Shown here piece by piece: positions 27,153 through 36,172 of a stretch of DNA of 64,000 nucleotides; within the stretch, counting starts at the first letter, position 1; every line of letters starts with the position of its first letter. The DNA lies in NCBI GenBank assembly GCA_965279295.1, contig CBDIHQ010000017.1; one strand, given 5' to 3'. A program made the position numbers and the translations under genes. The stretch comes from Aquabacter sp965279295 (GTDB taxonomy: Bacteria > Pseudomonadota > Alphaproteobacteria > Rhizobiales > Xanthobacteraceae). The notes below the pieces were generated by a model. It worked only from the letters and a program-made list of their open reading frames with translations, ran no database searches and was not told where the DNA came from.

Positions 27153-28718
27153 CTATTGCGCCGCCTGCGGCAGCGGCGCCGGCTTCACCCAGCGCAGCAC
27201 GGGCGCGCGAGCCGCCCGTGTCTCGTCCAGCCGCCGGCGCGGCGCATAATAGGGCGCACCGAGGAAGCGTGCCGTGTCGCCGGCTTTCGCCGCCATGGCG
27301 AGATCGCGCAGAGCGCCGATGAACAGGTCGAGAGACGCCTTGGATTCGCTCTCGGTCGGCTCGATCAGCATAGCGCCGTGCACCACCAGCGGAAAATAGA
27401 CCGTCATGGGGTGATACCCCTCGTCGATCATTGCCTTGGCGATATCGAGGGTCGAGAGCCCGGTGCCCTCCAGCCAGGCATCGTCGAACAGCGCCTCGTG
27501 CATCGCCGGGCGCTCCGCGAACGGGGCGCTCATGAGGTCCATCAGGCTGGCGCGGATATAGTTGGCGGAGAGCACGGCATCTTCGGACGCCTGCCGCATG
27601 CCGTCGGCGCCGTGGGAGAGCATCCAGGCCATGGCGCGCACGAACATGCCCATCTGGCCATGGAATGCGCACATGCGTCCCAGCGTCTGCTCGGTGCCTT
27701 CGCTGCCGGCTTCTTCCAGAAGGCGGAAACCGTCCTTGTCCGCCACCACCGCCGGTACCGGGGCAAAGGGCGCGAGCGCGGCAGACAGAACCACCGGCCC
27801 CGCACCCGGCCCGCCGCCGCCGTGGGGCGTCGAGAAGGTCTTGTGCAGGTTGATGTGCATGGCATCGACGCCGAGATCACCGATCCGCACCTTGCCGAGG
27901 ATGGCATTGAAGTTGGCGCCGTCCGCATAGAAGTAGGCGCCGGCGGCATGCACCGCTTCCGCGATTTCCACCACGTCGCGCTCGAACAGGCCGCAGGTGT
28001 TGGGGTTGGTGAGCATGATGGCGGCGACGTCGGTGGAGAGCGCCGCCTTCACGCTTTCAACATCCACCGTGCCGTCGGGCCGGGCTGGAATGGACTTCAC
28101 CTCATAGCCCAGCAGCGCGGCGGTGGCGGGATTGGTGCCATGGGCGCTTTCCGGCACCAGGACCAAGGGGCGCGCCTCGCCCCGCGCGGCCAGAGCCGCC
28201 TTGATGGCCATCATGCCGCACAATTCGCCATGCGCGCCGGCCTTCGGCGTGAACGCCACCGCCTGCATGCCGGTGAGGGTCATGAGATAGCGGCACAGGT
28301 CTGAGATCAGCGTCAGCGCGCCCTGGGCGGTGGAGACCGGCTGTAGCGGGTGCAGATCGGCGAAGCCGGCAAGCCGCGCCATGCGCTCGTTGAGGCGCGG
28401 ATTGTGCTTCATGGTGCAGGAGCCGAGCGGGAACAGGCCGCTGTCGATGCCGTAGTTCATGCGCGACAGGCGCACATAATGGCGCATGGCCTCGGGCTCG
28501 GCGAGGCCGGGCAGGCCCAATGGCGCCGTGCGTTCCAAACCACCGAGACGCGGCGTGAAGGCTTCCGGCTCGTCGAGGTCGACGCCGGTGACGTCCTGCC
28601 GGCCGATCTCGAACAGCAGGCCTTCCTCCAGGTCCAGCGCGCGGTTGCCTGTGAATGTGGAGGGCGTGGCGGATGGGGTGGGGTTCGGCGCCGTCGCGCC
28701 GCGTCCTTCGCGGTTCAT
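27153..28718 (-). CDS. gcvPB: Glycine dehydrogenase (decarboxylating) subunit 2
   Basis: 521-residue PLP-binding half of the two-subunit P-protein. It decarboxylates glycine and passes the aminomethyl group to lipoylated GcvH. The PLP lysine lies in INLHKTFSTPHGGGGPGAGP, preceded by the family's YADGANFNAIL and GTNPATAA blocks; PLGSCTMKHNPRLNE near residue 95 is also diagnostic. Last gene of the riboswitch-controlled gcvT-gcvH-gcvPA-gcvPB unit, but separated from gcvPA by about 200 bp containing a palindromic repeat. ATG 28718 is preferred to 28736. Confidence 0.97.
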   Translation of the reverse strand: MNREGRGATAPNPTPSATPSTFTGNRALDLEEGLLFEIGRQDVTGVDLDEPEAFTPRLGGLERTAPLGLPGLAEPEAMRHYVRLSRMNYGIDSGLFPLGSCTMKHNPRLNERMARLAGFADLHPLQPVSTAQGALTLISDLCRYLMTLTGMQAVAFTPKAGAHGELCGMMAIKAALAARGEARPLVLVPESAHGTNPATAALLGYEVKSIPARPDGTVDVESVKAALSTDVAAIMLTNPNTCGLFERDVVEIAEAVHAAGAYFYADGANFNAILGKVRIGDLGVDAMHINLHKTFSTPHGGGGPGAGPVVLSAALAPFAPVPAVVADKDGFRLLEEAGSEGTEQTLGRMCAFHGQMGMFVRAMAWMLSHGADGMRQASEDAVLSANYIRASLMDLMSAPFAERPAMHEALFDDAWLEGTGLSTLDIAKAMIDEGYHPMTVYFPLVVHGAMLIEPTESESKASLDLFIGALRDLAMAAKAGDTARFLGAPYYAPRRRLDETRAARAPVLRWVKPAPLPQAAQ

Positions 28719-28770
28719 GAGCGGGCCTCCAAGCAACAGAAGAAGAAAGCGCCGTGCGGGCGCAGCGTCA

Positions 28771-28893
28771 TTCCCTCTCCCGCTTGCGGGGGAGGGCTAG
28801 GGAGGGGGAAAGGACCGGGCGCGGAGATGGCGAAGGATGGCTCTGGTTCACAGGCCCCCTCCCCAACCCTCCCCCGCCAGCGGGAGAGGGGGG
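28771..28893. repeat. GC-rich inverted-repeat element between gcvPA and gcvPB
   Basis: Left arm 28771-28810 (TTCCCTCTCCCGCTTGCGGG... to GGGGGAA) and right arm 28853-28893 are near-complementary, each with its own internal palindrome (CCTCTCCCGCTTG core). A central 42-bp spacer separates them. Same family as the copies at 10.66 kb and 63.3-63.65 kb. It sits inside an operon, so a folded mRNA could affect relative expression of the two P-protein subunits (inference). Confidence 0.85.
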
Positions 28894-28920
28894 CTATGGC
28901 GTGGGCGGAGAGGCGCATGC

Positions 28921-30264
28921 TCATGCCAGCACCGCCTTCAGTACGGCGGCATAGGCCGTACGGTCGTCGGCCGTGGTGGTCTCGGTCGCCGCCACCAGGA
29001 TCAGGTCGTCGAGCCCGGCTTTGGGCGCGAGGCGGGAATAGGGAACGCCGCCGAGGATGCCCTTGGCGGCCAGCTTTTCCACCACATCCGCCGCATCGCC
29101 GGGCACGCGGATGGTGAATTCGTTGAAGAAGCTGGCGTTGAGCACGCTCACGCCGTCCACCGTCGCCAGCTTGTCCGCGAGGTCGCAGGCGGCGGCGTGG
29201 TTGATGCGGGCAAGGCGAGTGAGCCCGGCCTCTCCCAGCAGCGAGAGATGGATGGTGAACGCCAGCGCGCAGAGGCCGGAATTGGTGCAGATGTTGGAGG
29301 TCGCCTTTTCGCGGCGGATATGCTGCTCGCGGGTGGAGAGGGTGAGCACGAACCCGCGCCGACCTTCCGCATCAACGGTTTCGCCGGCAAGGCGCCCGGG
29401 CATCTGCCGCACGAATTTCTGCCGTGTAGTGAACAGCCCGACATAGGGCCCGCCGAAATTCAGCGCATTGCCGATGGACTGGCCCTCGCCCACCACGATG
29501 TCAGCGCCCTGGGCGCCCGGCGGCTCGATCAGGCCGAGCGACACCGCGTCTGTAAACACCGCCACAAGCAGTGCACCGGCGGCATGGGCCTTCTCGGCGA
29601 TCGGCTTGAGGTCCACCAGATTGCCGAACACGTCCGGACTCTGCACCACTACGCAGGCGATGGTGGTGTCGATGGCGGAGAGGATGTCCTCGTTCCCACC
29701 CGGCACCGGCGGCAGGTGGGTCAGCGGCAGGTCGGCATGGTGGGAGACCGTGGCGATGGTCTCGGCATAGTGCGGGTGCAGGTTGCCCGCCAGCACGGAG
29801 CGATCCCGCTTGGTGATCCGGTGCGCCATGAGCACGGCTTCGGCGGCGGCGGTGGAGCCGTCATACATGGAGGCGTTGGCCACCTCCATGCCGGTGAGTT
29901 CGGCAACCTGGGTCTGGAACTCGAACAGATATTGCAGCGTGCCCTGGGCGATCTCGGGCTGGTAGGGGGTGTAGGAGGTGAGGAACTCCGAGCGCTGGAT
30001 CAGATGGTCGACGGTTGCCGGGACGTGATGGCGATAAGCGCCCGCGCCGACGAAGAATGGCACCGTCCCCGCCGGGACGTTGCGCGCGGCGAGGCGCGCA
30101 AGCGCGCGCTCCACGTCCATTTCGGTCTTGCGCAACGGCAGGTCCGGCAGGGCGTCGAGACGCTTGTCGGCGGGGATGTCGGCGAACAACGCGTCCACCG
30201 ACGGCACGCCGACGCGCGCCAGCATCTCGGTGCGGTCCTCGGGCGTGAGGGGGAGATAGCGCAT
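28921..30264 (-). CDS. gcvPA: Glycine dehydrogenase (decarboxylating) subunit 1
   Basis: 447-residue N-terminal half of the split P-protein, working with GcvPB as a heterotetramer. It begins MRYLPLTPEDRTEMLARVG, the typical subunit 1 start, followed by FVGAGAYRHHVPATVDHLIQR and TSYTPYQPEIAQGTLQYLFE (conserved blocks given in part) and NASMYDGSTAAAEAVLMA. Full family length. 19 bp downstream of gcvH on the same strand. Confidence 0.97.
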   Translation of the reverse strand: MRYLPLTPEDRTEMLARVGVPSVDALFADIPADKRLDALPDLPLRKTEMDVERALARLAARNVPAGTVPFFVGAGAYRHHVPATVDHLIQRSEFLTSYTPYQPEIAQGTLQYLFEFQTQVAELTGMEVANASMYDGSTAAAEAVLMAHRITKRDRSVLAGNLHPHYAETIATVSHHADLPLTHLPPVPGGNEDILSAIDTTIACVVVQSPDVFGNLVDLKPIAEKAHAAGALLVAVFTDAVSLGLIEPPGAQGADIVVGEGQSIGNALNFGGPYVGLFTTRQKFVRQMPGRLAGETVDAEGRRGFVLTLSTREQHIRREKATSNICTNSGLCALAFTIHLSLLGEAGLTRLARINHAAACDLADKLATVDGVSVLNASFFNEFTIRVPGDAADVVEKLAAKGILGGVPYSRLAPKAGLDDLILVAATETTTADDRTAYAAVLKAVLA

Positions 30265-30283
30265 GATGCGGCTGTGCTCCGGC

Positions 30284-30661
30284 TCAGGAAATGGTCTTGA
30301 GGAAAGCGTCGTAATCCTCGGCGGACATGAGGCCGTCGAGTTGCTTGGGATCGGTGATCCTCAGCTTGACGAACCAGCCCTTGCCCTCGGCGTCTTCGTT
30401 GACGGTGGCAGGGGTGGCTTCCAGGTCGGGATTGACCTCAACGACTTCGCCGGAAATGGGGGCATAGACCTCGCTTGCGGCCTTCACGCTCTCGACCACT
30501 GCGGCTTCCTTGCCCTGGACGACGTGGGTGCCGATCTCGGGAAGTTCCACATAGACCACGTCGCCAAGCTGACTCTGGGCATAATCCGAGATGCCGATGG
30601 TGGCGACGTCGCCGTCGATCCGGGCGTATTCGTGATCCTTGGTGTAGCGGGTGTCGCTCAT
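30284..30661 (-). CDS. gcvH: Glycine cleavage system H protein
   Basis: 125-residue lipoyl carrier that shuttles the methylamine intermediate between P, T and L proteins. The lipoylation lysine is K60 in EAAVVESVKAASEVYAP, in the usual ESVKAASE context, and SDYAQSQLGDVVYVELPE precedes it. Separated from gcvT by only 2 bp and from gcvPA by 19 bp, so it is translated from the same message. Confidence 0.98.
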   Translation of the reverse strand: MSDTRYTKDHEYARIDGDVATIGISDYAQSQLGDVVYVELPEIGTHVVQGKEAAVVESVKAASEVYAPISGEVVEVNPDLEATPATVNEDAEGKGWFVKLRITDPKQLDGLMSAEDYDAFLKTIS

Positions 30662-30663
30662 TT

Positions 30664-31812
30664 TCAGTCCCCCTTGGAAGTCTTGCGGGCGTAGCGCTGG
30701 GCCACGAACGGCAGTTGAACGATGGTCGCCGCCAGCGGCTTGCCGCGGACCATGATGTCGATGGCGGTGCCCGGCGCGGCCAGCGCGGGCGGCACATAGC
30801 CCATGGCGATGGGCTCACCGCGCGTCGGCGAGAAGCCGCCTGATGTGACGATGCCGACGCGCGTGCCGTCCTTGACGATGTCCGCGCCTTCGCGGGCCGG
30901 CGCGCGGCCCTCCAGGCGCAGGCCGATGCGGGTACGGGCCGGGCCGTCCGCCAGTTCGCGTTGGATGCGCGCGGCGCCGGGGAAGCCGCCTTCAAGGCGG
31001 CGGCGCTTCTGGATCGACCACGCCAATGCGGCCTCCACCGGCGAGGTAGAGGGATCAATGTCGTGACCGTAGAGGCACAGACCCGCTTCGAGGCGCAGAG
31101 AATCGCGCGCGCCGAGGCCGATCGGCTTCACCTCGGGGTCGGCCAGGAGATGCGCCCAGATCTTCTCGACCGCGTCCGCCGCCACCGAAATTTCATAGCC
31201 GTCCTCCCCGGTGTAGCCGGAGCGCGAGATGTGGCAGTAGACGCCATCGAACGTGGTCGGGCTCGCGGTCATGAACAACAGCGCAGCGGCTTCCGGGCTG
31301 TGACGCGCCATGACGTGCGCCGCCTCCGGCCCCTGGATCGCGATCAGCGCGAGATGGTCCTGGATGTCCAGCCGCACATCTGCGGGCAGGCGCGCGGCGA
31401 TATGGGCGTAGTCCTCGCGCTTGCCGGCGGCGTTCACCACCAGAATCAGCGTGCCGTCCAGCTCCGGATTGGAGGGGCGCGTGACCATCAGGTCGTCGAG
31501 GATGCCGCCGTCGTCGGCGAGAAGCTGGGAGTAGCGCTGCTGCCCGTGCTTCAGGTTCACGATATCCGCCGGCAACAGGGCTTCGAGCGCCCGCGCGGTG
31601 GTCTCATGGTCCGGTCCGACAAGCAGCGCCTGGCCCATGTGCGAGACATCGAACAGGCCCGCGTGGGTGCGGGTCCAATTGTGCTCGGCAATGATGCCAT
31701 CAGGATATTGCACCGGCATCTCATATCCGGCGAACGGCACGAGGCGTGCGCCAAGCGCCGCGTGGGCCGCGTAGAGCGGCGTGCGCAACAGGGTATCGGG
31801 GGATTGGGTCAT
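30664..31812 (-). CDS. gcvT: Aminomethyltransferase (glycine cleavage T protein)
   Basis: 382-residue folate-dependent enzyme that releases ammonia and transfers the methylene group to tetrahydrofolate. The opening LLRTPLYAAHAALGARLVPFAGYEMPVQY and FDVSHMGQ are the standard T-protein N-terminus; RSGYTGEDGYEI and ARDSLRLEAGLCLYGHDID (fragments) are folate-pocket and catalytic Asp regions. The open frame extends to 31842, but ATG 31812 gives the family start. First gene of the operon, directly downstream of the glycine riboswitch. Confidence 0.97.
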   Translation of the reverse strand: MTQSPDTLLRTPLYAAHAALGARLVPFAGYEMPVQYPDGIIAEHNWTRTHAGLFDVSHMGQALLVGPDHETTARALEALLPADIVNLKHGQQRYSQLLADDGGILDDLMVTRPSNPELDGTLILVVNAAGKREDYAHIAARLPADVRLDIQDHLALIAIQGPEAAHVMARHSPEAAALLFMTASPTTFDGVYCHISRSGYTGEDGYEISVAADAVEKIWAHLLADPEVKPIGLGARDSLRLEAGLCLYGHDIDPSTSPVEAALAWSIQKRRRLEGGFPGAARIQRELADGPARTRIGLRLEGRAPAREGADIVKDGTRVGIVTSGGFSPTRGEPIAMGYVPPALAAPGTAIDIMVRGKPLAATIVQLPFVAQRYARKTSKGD

Positions 31813-31863
31813 AGGGTGTCCATAGGGTCGCGCCAGAACCACCGGGCTTTTGACCCGGTCGGC

Positions 31864-32082
31864 GCCCCCTCTGTCACCGGAGCCTGAGAGATTTCACCGC
31901 GCCCGGTGGAACGGGCACGGATTACTCCTTCGGCGAGCCGCGTCCAATTCTGCGGCTTCTTTCCAGAGTCTCGTCCCCCTGCGGCCCTTTTGCCTGAGCG
32001 GTTCCGGGGCGGTTGCGCCTTCGGCGCCGGCCTCATTCCGTAGCTTGTGAAGCCTGGAACAGCCGGTCTCTCCCGCAGGGAT
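31864..32082 (-). promoter_or_regulatory. Tandem (two-aptamer) glycine riboswitch
   Basis: Read on the minus strand, two consecutive glycine aptamers are visible upstream of gcvT. Aptamer I (about 32081-31978) begins GCGGGAGAGACCGGC, carries the core CGCCGAAGGCGC and closes with CTCAGGCAAAAGGGCCGC. Aptamer II (about 31973-31866) begins CGAGACTCTGG, has CGCCGAAGGAGT and closes with CTCTCAGGCTCCGGTGACAG. These are the conserved glycine-binding elements. By analogy with known members, glycine binding should raise expression of the glycine cleavage genes. Confidence 0.95.
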
Positions 32083-32208
32083 CGTCCGATCGACAGCAGC
32101 AAGCCACCGTCGCAGCGCAGCATAGAACATCTCTAGGCCCCGTCAACGCGAGCCCGGAGGCTCTCGCGTTTCCCCTGGGGATGAGATCTCAAGCCAATGG
32201 CAGAACGG

Positions 32209-33102
32209 CTATTGCGCGGGGGGCGGTCCGAAGGTCGCGGGCGGCGGGCCGAAGGTTCCGCTCGCCGGCGGCGCGGCAAAGGTGCTTCCGGCTGACGGCG
32301 GCGGACCGAACGTGCCGCCCGATGCGGCAGCAGGAGCTGCCGGGGCAGGTGCCGCGGCGGCGGGCGCCGGGGCCGCGGGTGCAGCCGCCGCAGGCGCGCT
32401 GGCCGCAGCCGGCGGACGCGGCCGCGCGGGCGTCGTAGAGCGTGGCTTTGCCTCGGGCGTGCCCTTGGGGTCGAAGCCGACGTAGACGACATACTTCTCG
32501 ATGTCGCCTGGATTGGTGATGGGGAAGGAGATGGTGTCCTCGACCACGTTGAAGGTGGTCTGCCCTTCCGCCGCCGGTATGTTCAGCGGCACCGTGAAGA
32601 ACTTGGTCAGGATTGTCTTGGGCGACGGGCCTTCCTGCACCACGGCGATCCGGATCGGCACGCTCACGCCGCCGGCGGTCCCCTTGTCACCCAGCAGCAC
32701 GCGGCCCTCCATGCCCACCTTCATGGTCATGGTGTTGCCGACAATGGCGCATTCGCGGGCAAGGTTGCCGATGGAGCCCTGGTAGCGCAGGCCGCCGCCT
32801 GGAGCGGGCACCTGCCATGTGGCGGCGCCGGAGCGGACATCCACCACCGGGCAGGAGAGTTCGACGGCATCCGGGCCCGAGCCCATGGTCAGCGGCGCCG
32901 GGGCAACCGCCGCCGGGCTCCGTCCGCCGACACCGGCCACGGCCTGGTCGGAAATGCGCTGCCCGCCGAGAGCCGGGTCGATGTCGGTGCCTGGCGCGCC
33001 GAACAGTCCCTGGGAGTTGCCGCCGCAACCGGCGAGCAGCATCGCCAGCGCGGCTGGCATCAGCACGCGGCAGAGCGAGGATGCGGCGAACGGCAAGGAC
33101 AT
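32209..33102 (-). CDS. Conserved hypothetical lipoprotein with Pro/Ala-rich tail
   Basis: 297 residues with a lipoprotein signal (lipobox MLLAGC, Cys at about residue 26). The middle domain (about residues 75-215) is predicted beta-rich, with one internal cysteine pair (ELSCPVVDV, LARECAIVG); it looks like a conserved envelope domain of Hyphomicrobiales without an assigned function. From about residue 225 the chain is low complexity: A/P repeats, then repeated FGPPP units. Codon and GC content of the tail match surroundings, so the repeats are probably genuine rather than foreign. Monocistronic, minus strand. Confidence 0.8.
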   Translation of the reverse strand: MSLPFAASSLCRVLMPAALAMLLAGCGGNSQGLFGAPGTDIDPALGGQRISDQAVAGVGGRSPAAVAPAPLTMGSGPDAVELSCPVVDVRSGAATWQVPAPGGGLRYQGSIGNLARECAIVGNTMTMKVGMEGRVLLGDKGTAGGVSVPIRIAVVQEGPSPKTILTKFFTVPLNIPAAEGQTTFNVVEDTISFPITNPGDIEKYVVYVGFDPKGTPEAKPRSTTPARPRPPAAASAPAAAAPAAPAPAAAAPAPAAPAAASGGTFGPPPSAGSTFAAPPASGTFGPPPATFGPPPAQ

Positions 33103-33214
33103 GGCACGGCTCCGGAAAAGGGGCGTCGGGCGTTTCTATAACAGAATGTTAACGCCCGATGCAGACGCGGCAACGCTTCGACGGCGTACAATCCGCGCGC
33201 ATGGTTAAGGTGGC

Positions 33215-34582
33215 TCAGCCGCCCGGGAGGCCGGCGGGCCGCCCGACCACCACCGTGAGAGCGGTGGCCGAATCGGTCAGGCGCTTGGCGACGCGCTTGA
33301 GATCTTCAAGCGTGACCGCCTCGATCAGCGCGTTTCTGCGGTCGATATAATCGATGCCGAGATTGTCGATCTGGATTTGCAGCAACTGGCCCGCCACCTT
33401 CGAGGAGGTGTCGAAGCGCAGCGCATAGCTGCCGGTAAGGTAGCTTCTGGCTTCGTCCAGTTCGTCTTGAGCTGGCCCTTCGTTCAGGATCTTGCGGAAC
33501 TCCTCGCCAATGAGGCGGATGGATTCGCCCGCCCGCTCGTTCTTGGTCGCAGTGCCTGCGAACCACAGGCCTACGTGGTCGAGCGCGACCTGATAGGAAT
33601 AGACCGAATAAGCGAGCCCGCGTGCCTCGCGGATTTCCTTGAACAGGCGCGAGGAAAACGCGCTGCCGCCGAGAATGTGGTTCAGCACGAAGGCGGGGAT
33701 GAAATCCTTGTCCTTGCGTTCCAGGCCCGTGGTGCCCATCAGAACGACCGACTGGGGCACGTTCAACGGGATCACATCAATGGTGCCGATGCCCTTGGGC
33801 GTCACATTGGCCACCGGGGTAAGGTTGGCCTTGGCGGGCAAGGCGCCGAACACCCGGTCCAGTTCCCGGCCCAGGGCCTCGGGGCTGATGTCGCCCACCA
33901 CGGCCACCTTCAAGTTGCCGCGCGCCATGGTGCGGGTGGTGAATGCCTTGAGGTCGTCGCGGGTGATGGTGGGCACGCTCGCAAGCGTCCCGTCCACCGG
34001 GCGACCATAGGGATGTTCCGGGAAGGCGAGAGCAAACCAGCGTTCGCTCGCCAGGGTGTTGGGATCGGTGGAGCGGCGGCGCAGAGAAGCGAGCTGAGCG
34101 GCGCGAATGCGCTCCACGGCCTCCTCGTCGAAGCGCGGCTTGGTCACGGCCAGTCGCAGCAGGTCGAATGCGGTGTCCTGGTTCTCGGACAGGGTGCGCA
34201 GGGAACCGCGCAGTTCGTCGCGGCCTGCGTCGAACGAAATTTCCATGGCCTTGTCGGCCACCGCGCGCTGGAAGGCGGCGGCGTCGAGATCGCCCGCGCC
34301 CTCATCCAGCAGCGAGGCGGTGAGGCTGGCGACGCCGGGCTTGCCGGCCGGGTCCTGCGCGGCACCGCCGACAAAGGCGAACTCCATGGCGATCAGCGGA
34401 AGCGTGGTGTCGTGCACCAGCCAGGCCTCGATGCCGCCGGGGCTCATCACACGCGTGATGCGGGTGGTCTGCGACTGGGCTGCGGCGGGGGAGACGAGGG
34501 AAAGGGACATGATCACCAACAAAAGAAGATGCCCCAGGAAGGGCCGAGCGGAAGTGCCGCCGCGCGCTTGAGACGCCATCAC
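33215..34582 (-). CDS. M16 family peptidase, non-catalytic partner subunit
   Basis: 455-residue exported pitrilysin-type protein with an N-terminal hydrophobic signal (LLLLVIMSLSLVSPAAAQ). The zinc motif position reads SLTASLLDEGAG, so HxxEH is absent, while the C-terminal half has the substrate-binding R/Y block of the family (FKEIREARGLAYSVYSY). This is the usual arrangement of periplasmic M16 heterodimers, in which the second subunit supplies the R-Y pair. It overlaps the stop of the catalytic subunit gene by 4 bp (34579-34582), indicating coupled translation. Confidence 0.9.
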   Translation of the reverse strand: MMASQARGGTSARPFLGHLLLLVIMSLSLVSPAAAQSQTTRITRVMSPGGIEAWLVHDTTLPLIAMEFAFVGGAAQDPAGKPGVASLTASLLDEGAGDLDAAAFQRAVADKAMEISFDAGRDELRGSLRTLSENQDTAFDLLRLAVTKPRFDEEAVERIRAAQLASLRRRSTDPNTLASERWFALAFPEHPYGRPVDGTLASVPTITRDDLKAFTTRTMARGNLKVAVVGDISPEALGRELDRVFGALPAKANLTPVANVTPKGIGTIDVIPLNVPQSVVLMGTTGLERKDKDFIPAFVLNHILGGSAFSSRLFKEIREARGLAYSVYSYQVALDHVGLWFAGTATKNERAGESIRLIGEEFRKILNEGPAQDELDEARSYLTGSYALRFDTSSKVAGQLLQIQIDNLGIDYIDRRNALIEAVTLEDLKRVAKRLTDSATALTVVVGRPAGLPGG

Positions 34583-35964
34583 GAACGGTTCTCCCGCGTC
34601 TCGGCCTTGGCGGGCGTGGTCGGAATGACGGGCGCGGAGAGATAGCCGGTGATGGCGCGATTGAGCGTGAGATACCGCTTGGTCGCTTCCTTGATCTCAT
34701 CGGCAGTGACGGCCTTCACCCGGTCCGGCCACTTGTTGACGTCGTCCACCGACACGCCGGTGGCCCAGGCCGCGCCGTAAATGCGGGCCAGCGTCGCCTG
34801 GTTGTCGCGGGCATAAATGGCGTCGGCGGTCATCCGGGTCTTGGCGCGGGCAAGCTCCACCTCGTCCGGGCCTTCCTCGGCGAACTTGGTCACCACGGCA
34901 TCCATGGCGGCTTCAAGCTGTTCAAGCGTGACGCCGGGGCGGGGCGAGGCAGAGACGCCGAAGCGGGTCGCGTCATAGGACGTGCCCTGGTACCAGGCGC
35001 CGGCACCGGCCGCGATGCCCTTGTCCACCACGAGCGCCCGGTAGAGCCGGCCAGTCTGGCCGCCGCCGAGGATTTGCGCTGCGAGATCAAGGGCTTCCGC
35101 CTCCCGGTCCTTGCCGGTGCGATAGGAGGGCACGAGGTAGGAGCGTTGCACGCTCGGCTGCGCCACGCGGGGGTCGGACAGCGACACGCGGCGGTGCGCC
35201 TCGGGCTCCGGCTCCTGCGGGCGATTGCGCGGTGGCGTATCTGCACGGGCGACCTTGCCGTAGGTCTTCTCCGCCAGCGCCTTCACGGCTTCCGGATCGA
35301 CATCACCGGCGACCACAAGCACGGCGTTGTTGGGGGCATAGAAGCGCCGGTAGAAGGCCAGCGCATCCTCCCGGTTGAGCTGTTTGATCTCGTGCTCCCA
35401 GCCGATGATGGGGTGCTGGTAGGGGTGGTTCACATAAGTGGCGGCCTGAAGGGCCTCGGCCAGACGGGCACCGGGATCATTGTCGGTGCGCATGCGGCGC
35501 TCCTCCAGCACGACGTCGCGCTCGGGCAGGACCACTTCGTCGGTCAGCTTGAGGCCGGTCATGCGGTCGGCCTCGAACGCCATCACCTTCTCCAGGTGCT
35601 CCTTGGCGACCCGCTGGTAATAGGAGGTGTAATCATACGAGGTGAAGGCGTTTTCCTGGCCGCCCAGGCGCGACACCTCGGCCGAGAACTTGCCCGGAGG
35701 CGTGTTTTCGGTGCCCTTGAACATCAGATGTTCAAGGAAATGGGCGATGCCCGACTTTCCCGGCTGCTCATCGGCCGAGCCCACCTGATACCAGACCATG
35801 TGGGTCACAACGGGGGTCCGGTGATCCGGAATCACCATGATCTTCAGGCCGTTGGGAAGCTCGAACTGGCTGATCTGGGGACCAGCGGCGCGCGCGTCGG
35901 AAAAGGCGGCGGACGCGGCGGTCCCGGCAATGATGGCAGCCATGGCGAGGGTTCTCAAATTCAC
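34579..35964 (-). CDS. M16 family zinc peptidase, catalytic subunit
   Basis: 461-residue periplasmic pitrilysin-type metallopeptidase. The inverted zinc motif is H75-F-L-E78-H79 (HFLEHLMFKGT), with the distal ligand E155 (VVLEERR) at the expected x76 spacing. Signal peptide at residues 1-26 (ends SDARA). GTG 35964 is chosen because a GGAAGAA ribosome-binding sequence precedes it and it gives a clean signal peptide; the frame is open 12 codons further. Forms a pair with the downstream non-catalytic subunit. Likely degrades small peptides or misfolded fragments (family inference). Confidence 0.93.
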   Translation of the reverse strand: MNLRTLAMAAIIAGTAASAAFSDARAAGPQISQFELPNGLKIMVIPDHRTPVVTHMVWYQVGSADEQPGKSGIAHFLEHLMFKGTENTPPGKFSAEVSRLGGQENAFTSYDYTSYYQRVAKEHLEKVMAFEADRMTGLKLTDEVVLPERDVVLEERRMRTDNDPGARLAEALQAATYVNHPYQHPIIGWEHEIKQLNREDALAFYRRFYAPNNAVLVVAGDVDPEAVKALAEKTYGKVARADTPPRNRPQEPEPEAHRRVSLSDPRVAQPSVQRSYLVPSYRTGKDREAEALDLAAQILGGGQTGRLYRALVVDKGIAAGAGAWYQGTSYDATRFGVSASPRPGVTLEQLEAAMDAVVTKFAEEGPDEVELARAKTRMTADAIYARDNQATLARIYGAAWATGVSVDDVNKWPDRVKAVTADEIKEATKRYLTLNRAITGYLSAPVIPTTPAKAETRENRS

Positions 35965-36172
35965 GTTGGTTCTTCCACAAACGAGGCACGGGCGCGCCAA
36001 GGTGGCGGGACGCTGGAACGGGATGTTGTCAGGAATGAGCCTGAAACCGGTTTACCCATACTCTCGGGCTCGGATGGTCCGAGTTCGGCTTCACATTTTC
36101 CGGCGCAAGGGGCCGTCGCACGCCTCGGAATAAAGTCCGGCACAGCGTGCCGAGCTTAGCGAGGCGCGAGGC

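Noticed and set aside
28837..30300. 487-codon open frame on the plus strand
   Set aside because: Antisense to gcvPA; no recognisable protein features.
33215..34582. Degenerate M16 protease, because HxxEH is missing
   Set aside because: Loss of the zinc motif with retention of the R/Y block, next to a catalytic partner, is the normal state of the second subunit.
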